A stretch of 64,000 nucleotides of DNA from Chloranthus sessilifolius. Lineage: Eukaryota; Streptophyta; Magnoliopsida; Chloranthales; Chloranthaceae. The stretch is taken from assembly GCA_021018995.1 (NCBI GenBank), contig CM037590.1:43526287-43590286 (forward strand), read 5' to 3'. Under the pieces are notes generated by a model that was not told the origin of the DNA, did no database searches, and was given only the letters and a program-made list of their open reading frames with translations. Shown one piece after another: positions 22,974 through 32,508 of the stretch (positions are counted from its first letter, which is position 1; the number at the start of each line of letters is the position of its first letter). A program made the position numbers and the translations under genes.

Positions 22974-24780
22974 GAGCTTTACTCGTTCTCGTCACCCACG
23001 TCTGCAACCATTTAATCTTGAGATCGAACGATCTTGTAGAGAGAATCGCAGAATCCAAAGGAATCAGTATCATCATACTGAGACTATGACAGATCAAAGG
23101 AATGGGAACAATCAGAATATTAATAATGAAAATAATGGGAACAATAATCATGATGAGGGCCCACAGACATTGGAATATTTCAATGATCCTGATTTTTACG
23201 AGGATCAAGATAGTATCATGCATGCCCCCATCCCAGGGAACCATTATGAATTCAAATCCGTAATGATTCAAATGTTACCGATTTATCATGGATTGTCAAA
23301 CGAAAATCCATATGTTCATTTGAAAGGGTTCATTGCAGTGTGTAAAATCTTCCATGTGTATAATGTCACTGACGAGATAGCTAAGCTACGACTCTTTCCT
23401 TTCTCTTTAAGAGATAAGGTAAAAACTCGGTCCTACTCTTTAGAACCGCAATTTATTCAGAGTTTGGCAGAGTTACACCGTCAATTTCTTAAAAAATAAT
23501 TTCCCATGACCAAAACCATCGAGTTGCGTCAGAAGATACAGTTCTTTTCCTAACAACCTACAGAAACATTTCATGAATGTTGGGAATGCTTTAAGAAATT
23601 GATTAAGAGTTATCCAAATCATCAACTGCCAAGGTGGCAACAGATCCAAAGTTTTTATAATGGACTAATTTTCGAAGAGAGACACATGGTTGATGCATCT
23701 TATGGAGGATCGTGTGCCACGAAAGAGGCTGATGAACTGTGAGTATTGTTTGAGAAGTTATATCAAACTTCAATCCAAATTACGACAATGGAGTGAACTA
23801 ATTTGGATGTGGCAACTAAATCTCATGTGTTAACCAGAGGTGGTCTTGTTGATGTCAATAACAACACCTCCGATCTTTCAACAAAGGTTGGCATGTTGTC
23901 CAAGCAAATGAACATGCTGTTAGCTGCAACTAAGCAAGCTAAAAGTTCCAGCAACCCCATCGCTTGTTCAATCTGTGACCACCCAAGTCACATGGCTAAC
24001 GATTGCCCAACTACCTTGTCATTTTTCCGTGATGAACCTACTCCTCAAGAGCAGGTGAACCTGACTCAATCATATCAGCGACAGGGTAGGAACATGTACT
24101 CAAACACCTACAATCCAGAATGGAAAATTACCCCAACTTAGGATAGGGAGGATCAAACAAAACTGGACAGGTGAACCAGCAGTACAGATCCAACGTAGTG
24201 ACTGGACAGCAGAACTTTCGTCCAGAACAAAATTCTAATTTCCAGCATAATTCTAATTTTCAATAGAATCCTCCTTATTATCATCCAAATTCTGAATACC
24301 GAAAAAATTAAAATTTTAATCAATCTCAGACCACCGCTTTGAAAGATTCTGATTTGGAGGAAAAGATTATGCGAAATATGCAAGCTTTTCAGCAGATGAT
24401 GATAGATCAATTTAGCCAATTGACAAATCAGTTGAGTCAACGAGAGGAAGGTAGGCTTCCTAGCCAACCCATCAATAATCCTCGAGGCCAAGCATCATCT
24501 GATGAAGGACCATCAAACAGTCAACAGTTGAAAGCTGTTACGGTGCTGAGAAGTGAGAGAGCTGTTGATAATCAAGTGGAGATGTCAGTGGAACCTCACA
24601 AGGAAGGAGAAGAAGAAGCGAAAAAAGGCAGAGGACTAGATAAAGGAAAAGAGAAGGAAGATCCTCAAATTGTCCAACCAGTACTTGCAGAAGAATCAGA
24701 GAATGAACCTCGTCCCTATACCCCAAAGGCACCATTCCCAAAGTGCCTAACACCTCCATCTAGAATGGGGAAGGGAGCGT
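22974..24780 (+). pseudogene. Athila gag polyprotein, decayed
   Basis: Starts at ATG 22974 (MSFTRSRHPRLQPF). The gag core 'YEFKSVMIQMLPIYHGLSNE' followed by 'HLKGF', 'KLRLFPFSLRDK' and 'FLKK' matches the retrotransposon capsid domain. A CX2CX4HX4C zinc knuckle, 'CSICDHPSHMANDC', is near 23965-24007, and an acidic, Pro-rich tail with 'APFPKCL' ends at 24780. Gag would form the virus-like particle around the element RNA. In-frame stops occur at 23497, 23551, near 23740 and 23794, and around 24139-24263. Several fall where Gln or Trp is expected, the C-to-T or G-to-A changes typical of methylated plant DNA. Not translatable as a whole. Confidence 0.88.
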
Positions 24781-24785
24781 AAAAA

Positions 24786-25199
24786 ATGAAAGAAATCTTT
24801 GAAACATTCAAACAAGTGAAGATAAATCTCCCATTACTTGAAACAATCAAGCAAGTCCCCGAGTATGCAAAATTTTTCAAAGATCTATGCACTCGAAAAA
24901 TAAAAACGCATACTCATGTTTCAAAGAAATTGTTCCTGACAAATCAAGTCAGCTCAATACTGCAATTGGATGCCCCACGAAAACTTAAGGACCCTGGAGT
25001 CCCAACTGTTCTGTATGTCATTGGTGGGCAACCAATTGGAAAGGCATTATTAGATTTGGGAGCAAGTGTCAATCTGATCACCTACTCAGCATACGAGAAA
25101 TTAGGTCTGGGCGAATTGAAACCCACGATGCTACATCAGAACTTGATAGGTCAGAAAGAAGACCTAAGGGTATTATTGAGGACATTTTGGTTGGAATAG
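24786..25199 (+). pseudogene. Athila aspartic protease region
   Basis: A 137-residue frame with 'PTVLYVIGGQPIGKALLDLGASVNLI' (given in two parts: LYVIGGQPIGKALL and DLGASVNLI). The D-L-G-A-S motif is the Athila/Tat form of the retropepsin D[ST]G active site, near residue 91. It would release gag and pol products. The frame shifts near 25190 into the next piece (25187-25660), which contains 'PIILGHPFL', the second conserved protease motif. That break means no intact protease is made. Confidence 0.85.
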
Positions 25200-26422
25200 A
25201 TAAATTTGTTTTCCCAGTGGACATTGTTGTGTTGGACATGGAACCTGCAGTTAAATCCAGCAATCAAGTCCCAATCATTCTTGGGCATCCGTTTCTCACG
25301 ACCGCAAATGCCTGCATCAATTGTCGAACAGGGGTCATGGATGTTTCTTTTGGAAGCATGAAAGTTAGACTCAATATCTTTCATGCAATAAACCATTTTC
25401 CCAATGAGGATGAGGTTGACTGTTTCTACATCGATCAGTTGGACGACGTAGTGGATGAAGCTTTACCGTCAATGCTTACCAAAGAAGAATTTGAAATTAC
25501 TTTGTTGGCCATCTACGAGAAAACAGGATCCGAAAGGAAACAACCAGAAGAAGAAAGGATGAGTTCATCATGTCAAGAGGATAAGTTATGCGAAATTGTG
25601 ACTAAGGTAGAACCATTACCTCTCGAGGTAAAGGGTGAGCTGACTCCATCGATTGAGTAGCCATCAACTGAGGAATTAAAGCAACTGCCTGAGTCACTCA
25701 AGTATGCGTTTCTGGGGCCTCGAGAAACGTTGCTAGTAATAACTTTATCAACATTGTCGGAAGAACAAGAGTATGAGTTGTTGAAAGTGCTGAAAGAAAA
25801 TAAAAAAGCCATCGGATGGACCTTAGTCGATCTAAAAGGGATTGACCCATCGGTATGTATGCACAAAATGCATTTGGAAGATGATAGTAAACCATCGAGG
25901 GAACCGCAAAGGCGACTTAATCCAAACATGCAAGAAGTCATTTTAAAGGAAATCATAAAATTACTCGATGCTGGAATCATCTATCCAATCTCTGATAGTG
26001 CATGGGTAAGTCCAGTTTAAATTGTTGCGAAAAAGTCTGGAATCATTGTGAAAGAAACTACTGAAGGAGAATTGGTGCCCACTCGCGAAACTACAGGGTG
26101 GCGCGTGTGAATCGATTATCGAAAATTGAACACGGCTACCAGAAAAGATCATTTTTCCCTGCCATTCATTGATCAAATTCTCGAGAAGTTAGCGGGGCAG
26201 AAGTTTTATTGTTTTCTCGATGGATATTCAGGCTACAATCAAGTACCGGTGTTTCCTGTAGATCAAGAGAAGACAACGTTCACGTGTCCGTACGGAACAT
26301 TTACATATCGAAGAATGCCTTTTGGCTTGTGTAACGCACCTGCCACTTTTCAAAGATGTATGTTAGCCATATTCTCGGATATGATTGACAAATTCATCGA
26401 AGTCTTCATGGATGACTTTTCT
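25200..26422 (+). pseudogene. Athila reverse transcriptase, 5' part
   Basis: Connection region with 'PIILGHPFL' and 'AIGWTLVDLKGIDPSVCMHKM', then RT: 'DYRKLNTATRKDHFSLPFID', 'CFLDGYSGYNQVPV', 'YGTFTYRRMPFGLCNAP' and the catalytic 'VFMDDF' at about 26402-26419, all with their key residues. Stops interrupt at 25658, 26018 (a Gln codon to TAA) and 26107 (Cys codon to TGA in 'WRV.IDYRKLN'). Directly after the catalytic FMDDF a solo LTR (26423-28751) is inserted. RT resumes at 28757 with 'VFGKTFE'. Confidence 0.92.
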
Positions 26423-28751
26423 CGTAAAGACCCGTATTTTGAACCCGAGTTAGACTGACCCCGTGTGTGTATTCGGCTCGACAACCGACGTCACCATTTG
26501 TTTTGGATTTTTATCTAGATGTGATTGTGCGGACAGATTTTGATTTAGAGCCCATTTGGACCCTCGTGCGAAAGTTGTGCACCGACCTTGGTGTGGCCAC
26601 TCAACACCGGGCTTGAGTTTTAAAATTAGAAGTGTATGATACATAAGAGGTGTGTGTGTGCTTAACTTTGTGAGCAATCCTATTATAAGAAGGAATTGTA
26701 TTCCCGTATTATACTAGGTTTTGTTAAGAGAGAGACGTGAGTGCCGTGAAGAACCGTAGTCGTTTGATAGTTACCCAACCGTGTGAAACTCCGTCTTTTC
26801 TCTTCTTCAATTATCGTAGGAGATCGGTTTAGAAAACCTCCTTCTCTAGAACCCTCTTTGTTGAAAACACTTGAACCTTAGAAAGAACTTGAATCAACCT
26901 TGGATTCGTAGTTGGCTATTGGGAGAGGTTGAGATCATTGGGGACGTGTTGGAGTTGTCTCTGTGAACTCATGGGATCGATCGCGGCGCGAATCGTCGAG
27001 AAAACCGTCGGTTTTGTTTCGAAGCTCCATTCGCGTGACTCATTTCTAATCTAGGAATCCTTAGATTAAAGATATGTTTTAATTAAACTTTTTGATTAAA
27101 ATCATTAGATTAGCCATGGGTTTTGCTTTGGGATGTATGGGTTTCGATTCGGGTGAAAACGAGCAAAATCGCGTCGCTGTAGCTCGCTCGAGCGAGGATA
27201 CACTAAAATACTCAAAAAAGTGTTCCCTGCCCTCGCGCGAGTGAGCTTTCGCATCGCTCGAGCGAGATCCTTCAGAACTTTCTTGCTCGAGCGAGCTATT
27301 ATCATCGCTCGAACTCTGATATTGCCTTAGTATTTTAATCATAATATTTTATTCTGAACTCCGATTGAGACGATTCTTTTTGCGTTAGAAAGCTAATGGA
27401 AAAATCTACAACTTTCCTGTTTTGACCAACTCGTGGATCAATTGTCTTGATGGCCAAAAATATATGAGAATGTTACATCAAATTCTAGGATTGGCGCAAC
27501 TTGTCTGTTTTGACTTGTTTTTAAGGAAACACTTAAATAGGTCTATATTATTAGTAATTAGAGTTAATATTAATGCATGAACATATATTGTGATGTAGAT
27601 TGAGGGTGAGAGGCCATCAATAGGACTTTGCTTGACTTCGCATAACTCTGAGTTTTGGTAGGAGAATCTCATCTTTACAGTATTTTATTTTAATTCGCAT
27701 GGATATTTTGAATTAAAATCTTTGAACTTGCATATGCCATTGAAATCACATCTGTAAAATGAAATTGATATGAATGACTGAAAATCTAAATCTACCTGAA
27801 TCCTAAAATCTGAATCTGCTTAAACTATGAAAATATGAAATCAAGAACCTGAACTATGTATAAGAGACTTGCATCTGATTTATATTAGTATCTGCATTTG
27901 TTTTATGATTGACCTGAACGACCCCTCAAAAAAATTCCTGAACAACTTCCTGGCACAAGTTTCCCTCATTACGCAGGGGCTTGTTGCATCCTGAAAAAGG
28001 GTTCATGAACGACGATGGAAGGTAGGGGTTCCCATCGGCTATATTCCTGCTCTCGAGATATAGTTTACTCGGGAGGTATTTTAAGTTGAGGATTAAGTCA
28101 TGAATTACTGAACTTTGCATATAGAAGTTAGAGAAACTAAGACACTGAAACACTGCATCTGTTCTTGAAACTGTTTTCACACATTTAGAAATAAATCTTA
28201 CATATGATTTCCACACATAAATTCAGTTTATTATCTGCTTATATGTTTGACAAGCTATATTCCGATATTTGTTTTAAAACCATGTTAGTTAAAGTAAAAT
28301 GTCATAGATGTCTTTCTTCTATTGAGCTTTGTTGGTTAGCTCACTCCGACTATACGCGAGTTCAGTCTTGGCGTGGCTATTCGTATCGTGAGATTGATCC
28401 CTACTCGCGCGAGGAAGAGCTTGAGGTTCCTCCCGAGGAGTTTTTCCCAGTATAGAACTTACTGATTTTCTTATTTGTGGTGAGAGTTAGACTTGAATTT
28501 GTGGGCCCATTTTAGTTGGATATCATAGTTTTATACTTGACGTTGATTTCTGTTATGAGCCATATTTCGATGATGGTCGGCCATCATCGGTAGTTCTTTA
28601 CTTTTAATTGCTTCCGCATTTATTTTAGCTATGGATATTTATTGCGCTTTACTCTGATATGTGCCCTATTTGTCCGACTTATCATTTATTCGATAGGTTG
28701 GCGAACCGGTCTTTCCTATACTTGAGGGATTGGAAAAGTCGGGTCGTCACA
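26423..28751 (+). mobile_element. nested solo LTR, gypsy type (2329 bp)
   Basis: It interrupts the RT catalytic motif and is flanked by TTTCT at 26418-26422 and 28752-28756. The left end CGTAAAGACCCG is a decayed TGTGACGACCCG; the right end is GGGTCGTCACA, its inverted partner. No internal coding or primer site and no second LTR are seen, so it is a solo LTR left by recombination. At 27183-27310 it has five TCGCTCGAGCGA or CTCGCGCGAG palindromic words. Near the right end is the string GCTCACTCCGACTATACGCG and CCTCCCGAGGAGTTTTTCCC, also found in the LTRs at about 49780-51723 and 59853-62077. Confidence 0.88.
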
Positions 28752-28756
28752 TTTCT

Positions 28757-29613
28757 GTTTTCGGAAAGACCTTTGAACTGTGTTTGCAACACCTTACACA
28801 GGTATTGCAACGATATGTCGAATTCAAACTTGTTCTTAGCTGAGAGAAAAGCCATTTCATGGTGCAATAAGGAATTGTGTTGGGACATGTTGTTTCAAAG
28901 AAAGGAATCGAAGTTGACAAGGCAAAAGTTGATTTAATCGCTAATTTGCCACCACCGAAGAGTGTTCGACAAATTTGATCATTTCTTGGCCATGCACAGT
29001 TTTATAGGAGATTCATCAAAGATTTTAGCAAGGTCGCCAAGCCATTGTGCAACTTGCTTGGAAAAGATATTCCTTTTGACTTTGATGAAGATTGTATGAA
29101 AGCATTTCTGAAATTGCGTGAGTTGTTATCTAATGCGCCGATAATCCAACCCCCGGATTATTCTATACCGTTTGGACTCATGTGTGATGCATCTGATTAT
29201 GCTATTGGAGTAGTGTATGCTTTCGATAAATTTCGCTCCTATCTGCTTGGATAAAAAATAGTGGTCTTTTCATACCACTTTGCGTTGAAATACCTGCTAG
29301 CGAAAAGGACACCAAACCAAGGTTGATCCGATGGATCTTACTTCAAGAATTCAATTTTGAGATCAAAGATAAAAAGGGAGTCGAAAATGTTGTGGCTGAT
29401 CATTTGTCAAGAATTCTACCTAAAGAATCATCGGTCTCTGAGACTATTCGTGATACCTTTCCGGATGAACAATTGATGGCAATTGGTGCACCCGCTACAA
29501 AAGCTCCTTGGTTCTCTAATATTGTGAATTATCTGGTAACTGACAGAATCCCGACCCAATGGGGTAAAAATGATAAAAATCTATTATTCTCGCAAATAAA
29601 ATACTATTTTTGA
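28757..29613 (+). pseudogene. Athila RT 3' part and RNase H, deleted
   Basis: RT continues 'VFGKTFE', 'GIVLGHVVSKKGIEVDKAKV', 'FLGHAQFYRRFIKDFS' with stops. RNase H starts 'FGLMCDASDYAIGV' and then jumps to '[13 protein letters not shown]'. In Athila relatives about 45 residues lie between these, including the conserved glutamate helix, so an internal deletion has removed part of the catalytic core. '[21 protein letters not shown]' (29343-29410) is the RNase H to integrase tether. A further stop at 29252 and frame changes follow. Inactive. Confidence 0.88.
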
Positions 29614-29639
29614 GATGAGCCATAATTGTTTAAATTCTG

Positions 29640-30798
29640 TTCAGATCAGGTTATCAGGAGATGTGTGCCTGAAGAAGAACAATTGAGTGTTATTAACTTT
29701 TGCCATGCTGGGGTCTGTGGAGGCCATTTTGGAGGACAAAAGACCGCACACAAGATTCTTTAAAGCGGATTCTATTGGCCCTCCATCTTTCGGGACACTG
29801 CCAAATTCTGTAAAGAATGCTAAAGATGTCAACAACTTGGAAATATTTCACGACGAAATATGATGCCGCTGAACCCGATTCTGATTGTTGAAATTTTTGA
29901 TGTATGGGGGATCGACTTCATGGGTCCTTTTCCCCCGTTGTTTGGGTATTCATATATTCTTGTAGCTATTGACTATGTTTCCAAATGGATAGAAGCTGTG
30001 GCAACCCGCTTGAATGACCACAAGGTCGTGATCAAATTTTTGAAAGAAAATGTCTTTAACAGATTCCGGATTCTACGGGCAATCATTAGTGATGGCGGTT
30101 CGCACTTCTGCAACAGCCATTTTGTCACTTTAATGAAGAAATACGGTGTTACCCACAAGGTGGCAACGCCGTATCACCCGTAGACCAGTGGTCAGGTGGA
30201 AGTGTCCAATCGAGAAATCAAAAGAGTTTTAGAGAAGACGGTGCGACCAGACAGGCGAGATTGGTTGAATCGCCTATCTGATGCTCTTTGGGCATATCGC
30301 ATGGCATTCAAGACCCCGATTGGAATGTCACCGTTTCAGATTGTCTATGGGAAGGCCTGTCACCTTCCGGTGGAATTGGAGCATAAGGCATTTTGGGCAA
30401 TAAAACGATAAAATTTCGATATGAAAGAGGTAGGGTCCAATCGACGCCTTCAGCTGAATGAATTAGAAGAGCTACGCTACGTTGCGTATGAGAATTCGAA
30501 GATATCTAACGAAATATACAAAAAGTTGCACGATCAGTCAATTTTGCGGAAAGATTTTTACATTGGGTAAAAAGTTTGGCTGTTCAACTCCAGACTTAAG
30601 CTTCATCCGGGGAAATTGAAATCGCGGTGGGAAGGACCATTCCAGGTCGTCTCCACTACCGTGCATGGGGCGATTGAAATCAGAATCCTTATGGACAATC
30701 GAATTCTCAAAGTCAATGGGCAACGACTCAAGTCGATGATCGAGCCAATGACCCATATGAGAATTGAGGCAATGCACCTCAGTGACCCGAGCTATTGA
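29640..30798 (+). pseudogene. Athila integrase, near complete but with stops
   Basis: The zinc-binding HHCC part is present as 'CHAGVCGGHFGGQKTAHKIL' (29700-29760) and 'KECxRC', where a TAA (29820-29822) replaces the residue between the cysteines. The catalytic core has all three acidic residues: D in '[11 protein letters not shown]', D in '[11 protein letters not shown]' and E in '[11 protein letters not shown]'. A TAG at 30181 replaces the Gln of 'TPYHPQTSGQ'. '[20 protein letters not shown]' marks the Athila lineage. The C-terminal '[14 protein letters not shown]' and 'VNGQRLK' piece ends at 30798; no chromodomain follows. Confidence 0.92.
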
Positions 30799-31485
30799 AC
30801 GACAACGTGGTCGAGCTGTCGACATTTAAACTCAGCGCTTCCTGGGAGGCAACCTAGTGTGTTTTCTTATTTTATTGTGTTTTTATTGAGAAGAGTCTTT
30901 TTCAATTGATTGGATCGTCCAATCAAGCACCAATCGATTGACTTTACTCAATCGATTGATGTTCATCATCATCATCATCATCATTCACTCCCCTGGTTTG
31001 TCAATCGATTGATATTCCAATTTCAATCGATTGACATCACTTTGAAATTCTGGCCCGTTTTCGAAAATCGGAGCGTCAATCGACACACCTTGTCATAGCA
31101 GCTAATTTTTGGGGCACGTCTATATTAATCGATTGAGACCAACCTCTCAATCGATCGACTTGATTGCCTATTTACTCGCGGTTCCCGTGCACCAACCGCT
31201 ATGCGACTTTTTGAAGAAGGTCATTCTCAATCGATTGACATCACTGTGTCAATCGATTGACATTAAGCGTGGATGAGTGGATCGCACCACGTCGCATCAG
31301 CATGCCTGGTGTCTTTTCAAATACCTGCGACGTGTGGAGAGCAATAGTTTTCAATCGATTGAGGATCCATCCTCAATCGATTGACATTCTGATTATATAA
31401 TGGGGACACCCGTGGTCCCCTTCATCTCAATTCTCCTCCAATCCGAGCCGCACTTCCACGATCTCATTCTCTTCATCCGATCAAA
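30799..31485 (+). other. spacer rich in TCAATCGATTGA palindromes
   Basis: Between integrase and ORF3. At least seven exact palindromes and several one-mismatch copies occur between 30901 and 31385, mostly as pairs about 20 bp apart. A CAT run at 30961-30984 creates a spurious histidine stretch in one frame. Confidence 0.8.
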
Positions 31486-32508
31486 ATGGCAACGCCTGGC
31501 CCACCGATATACCGACTACCTCGTCCCGCAAACAACCCTATGCGCATTCCCAATGACGAATATGTCGATCACCAATTTCAAACGGAGAATTTCTTCGATC
31601 TCACTAAATACCGTCGCATCGCGGAATGCGCCCATTCGATCGAATTCAATGAAGCTCTGTACTTAGAAATGTTGCTCGCCCCTCCACCTATTGATGCCTC
31701 TTTGCGTATCATTCACCTGTTTTACCAGAAAATGGAGTGGGTACCTGCACCACTCTCGGCAACGGGATTGCTATTCATTAGCCTCGAGATCGATAATTGG
31801 CGATATAACCTTCACGCGGCCGATCTCGCGCAGACTTTCAACTTCTTCGTGGTTCGACCCTTGAACCACCACATCAATCCCGCTGTTGATCTCAGCCAGA
31901 ATGACATGATCAACGATATGTGTGGAGGACGGCGCGGGACCGGTTTGGCCACTAAAAGAGAAGTCCTACCAATGGACATCTTGTTTTGGGATATCGTTAT
32001 GTCAACCAATTTGCTACCGCATGGCACGAAGAGTGAGCGGACGAAGAATAGGGTGCTGGCACTATATGCGGCACACACGAATACATGGTTTGATACTCCG
32101 GGGTTAATGCTAGAGGAGATGTATCGGTGTCACCAGGACATCGCTACCACCACTGCACCGAAGAAGCGAGAGGCTATACTTCTTCACTTCCCGCATTATG
32201 TGATGCATCTCTTGGACCAGCTTGGGTGCCCGATTTACGATGATGAAGAGATGGGTGATATGCAATTCTATCACTACGGCACCAATGTTTGGGACAAGAG
32301 CATCAAGGCTATTCTGCGTGTAACGCCACCTCCTATTGAAGTCGATGAAATACCTCCTCCTCCCCGACCAAACCCCGCACAACGCCAACGCGGCGGCATT
32401 AGACGGCCTCGTCTTGAAGAGGTCCCCGATTTTAACGCCGAGGCAGCAGTCGCTCGTCTTGAGGCGCGGATGGATGGGTTGAGTACCACTGTGGGAGGTA
32501 TTGATTGA
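31486..32508 (+). CDS. Athila extra ORF (ORF3), intact, function unknown
   Basis: An uninterrupted 340-codon frame, starting 'MATPGPPIYRLPRPANNPMR' and ending 'GLSTTVGGID'. It lies downstream of integrase where Athila elements carry an additional or env-like gene. It has no signal peptide and no obvious membrane segment. The middle is alpha-helical in character ('LLFISLEIDNWRYNLHAADL', 'DILFWDIVMSTNLLPHGTKS'), a Pro-rich linker 'DEIPPPPRPNPAQRQRGG' is at about residues 286-303, and the last 30 residues ('AEAAVARLEARMDGLS') could form a coiled coil. It resembles the ORF-1-type proteins of plant retrotransposons more than an envelope. It is striking that it is open while gag and pol carry many stops. 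The start was chosen as the first ATG after the spacer palindromes. Confidence 0.75.
   Translation: MATPGPPIYRLPRPANNPMRIPNDEYVDHQFQTENFFDLTKYRRIAECAHSIEFNEALYLEMLLAPPPIDASLRIIHLFYQKMEWVPAPLSATGLLFISLEIDNWRYNLHAADLAQTFNFFVVRPLNHHINPAVDLSQNDMINDMCGGRRGTGLATKREVLPMDILFWDIVMSTNLLPHGTKSERTKNRVLALYAAHTNTWFDTPGLMLEEMYRCHQDIATTTAPKKREAILLHFPHYVMHLLDQLGCPIYDDEEMGDMQFYHYGTNVWDKSIKAILRVTPPPIEVDEIPPPPRPNPAQRQRGGIRRPRLEEVPDFNAEAAVARLEARMDGLSTTVGGID

Noticed and set aside
22855-23271. 138-codon minus-strand frame
   Set aside because: Antisense shadow of gag with an unnatural Ile/Met-rich composition.
24153-24491. 112-codon minus-strand frame over gag
   Set aside because: Antisense of the gag tail, hydrophobic by chance; no conserved domain.
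28204-28455. 83-codon frame ending in 'LEVPPEEFFPV'
   Set aside because: Lies inside a solo LTR; the shared ending is noted as a finding, but the upstream part is not conserved as protein in the other LTRs.
30910-31098. Frame with a histidine run
   Set aside because: It comes from a CAT repeat within the palindrome-rich spacer of the retroelement; no domain.
31812-32489. Minus-strand frames over ORF3
   Set aside because: Shadows of the intact plus-strand ORF; no recognisable motif.
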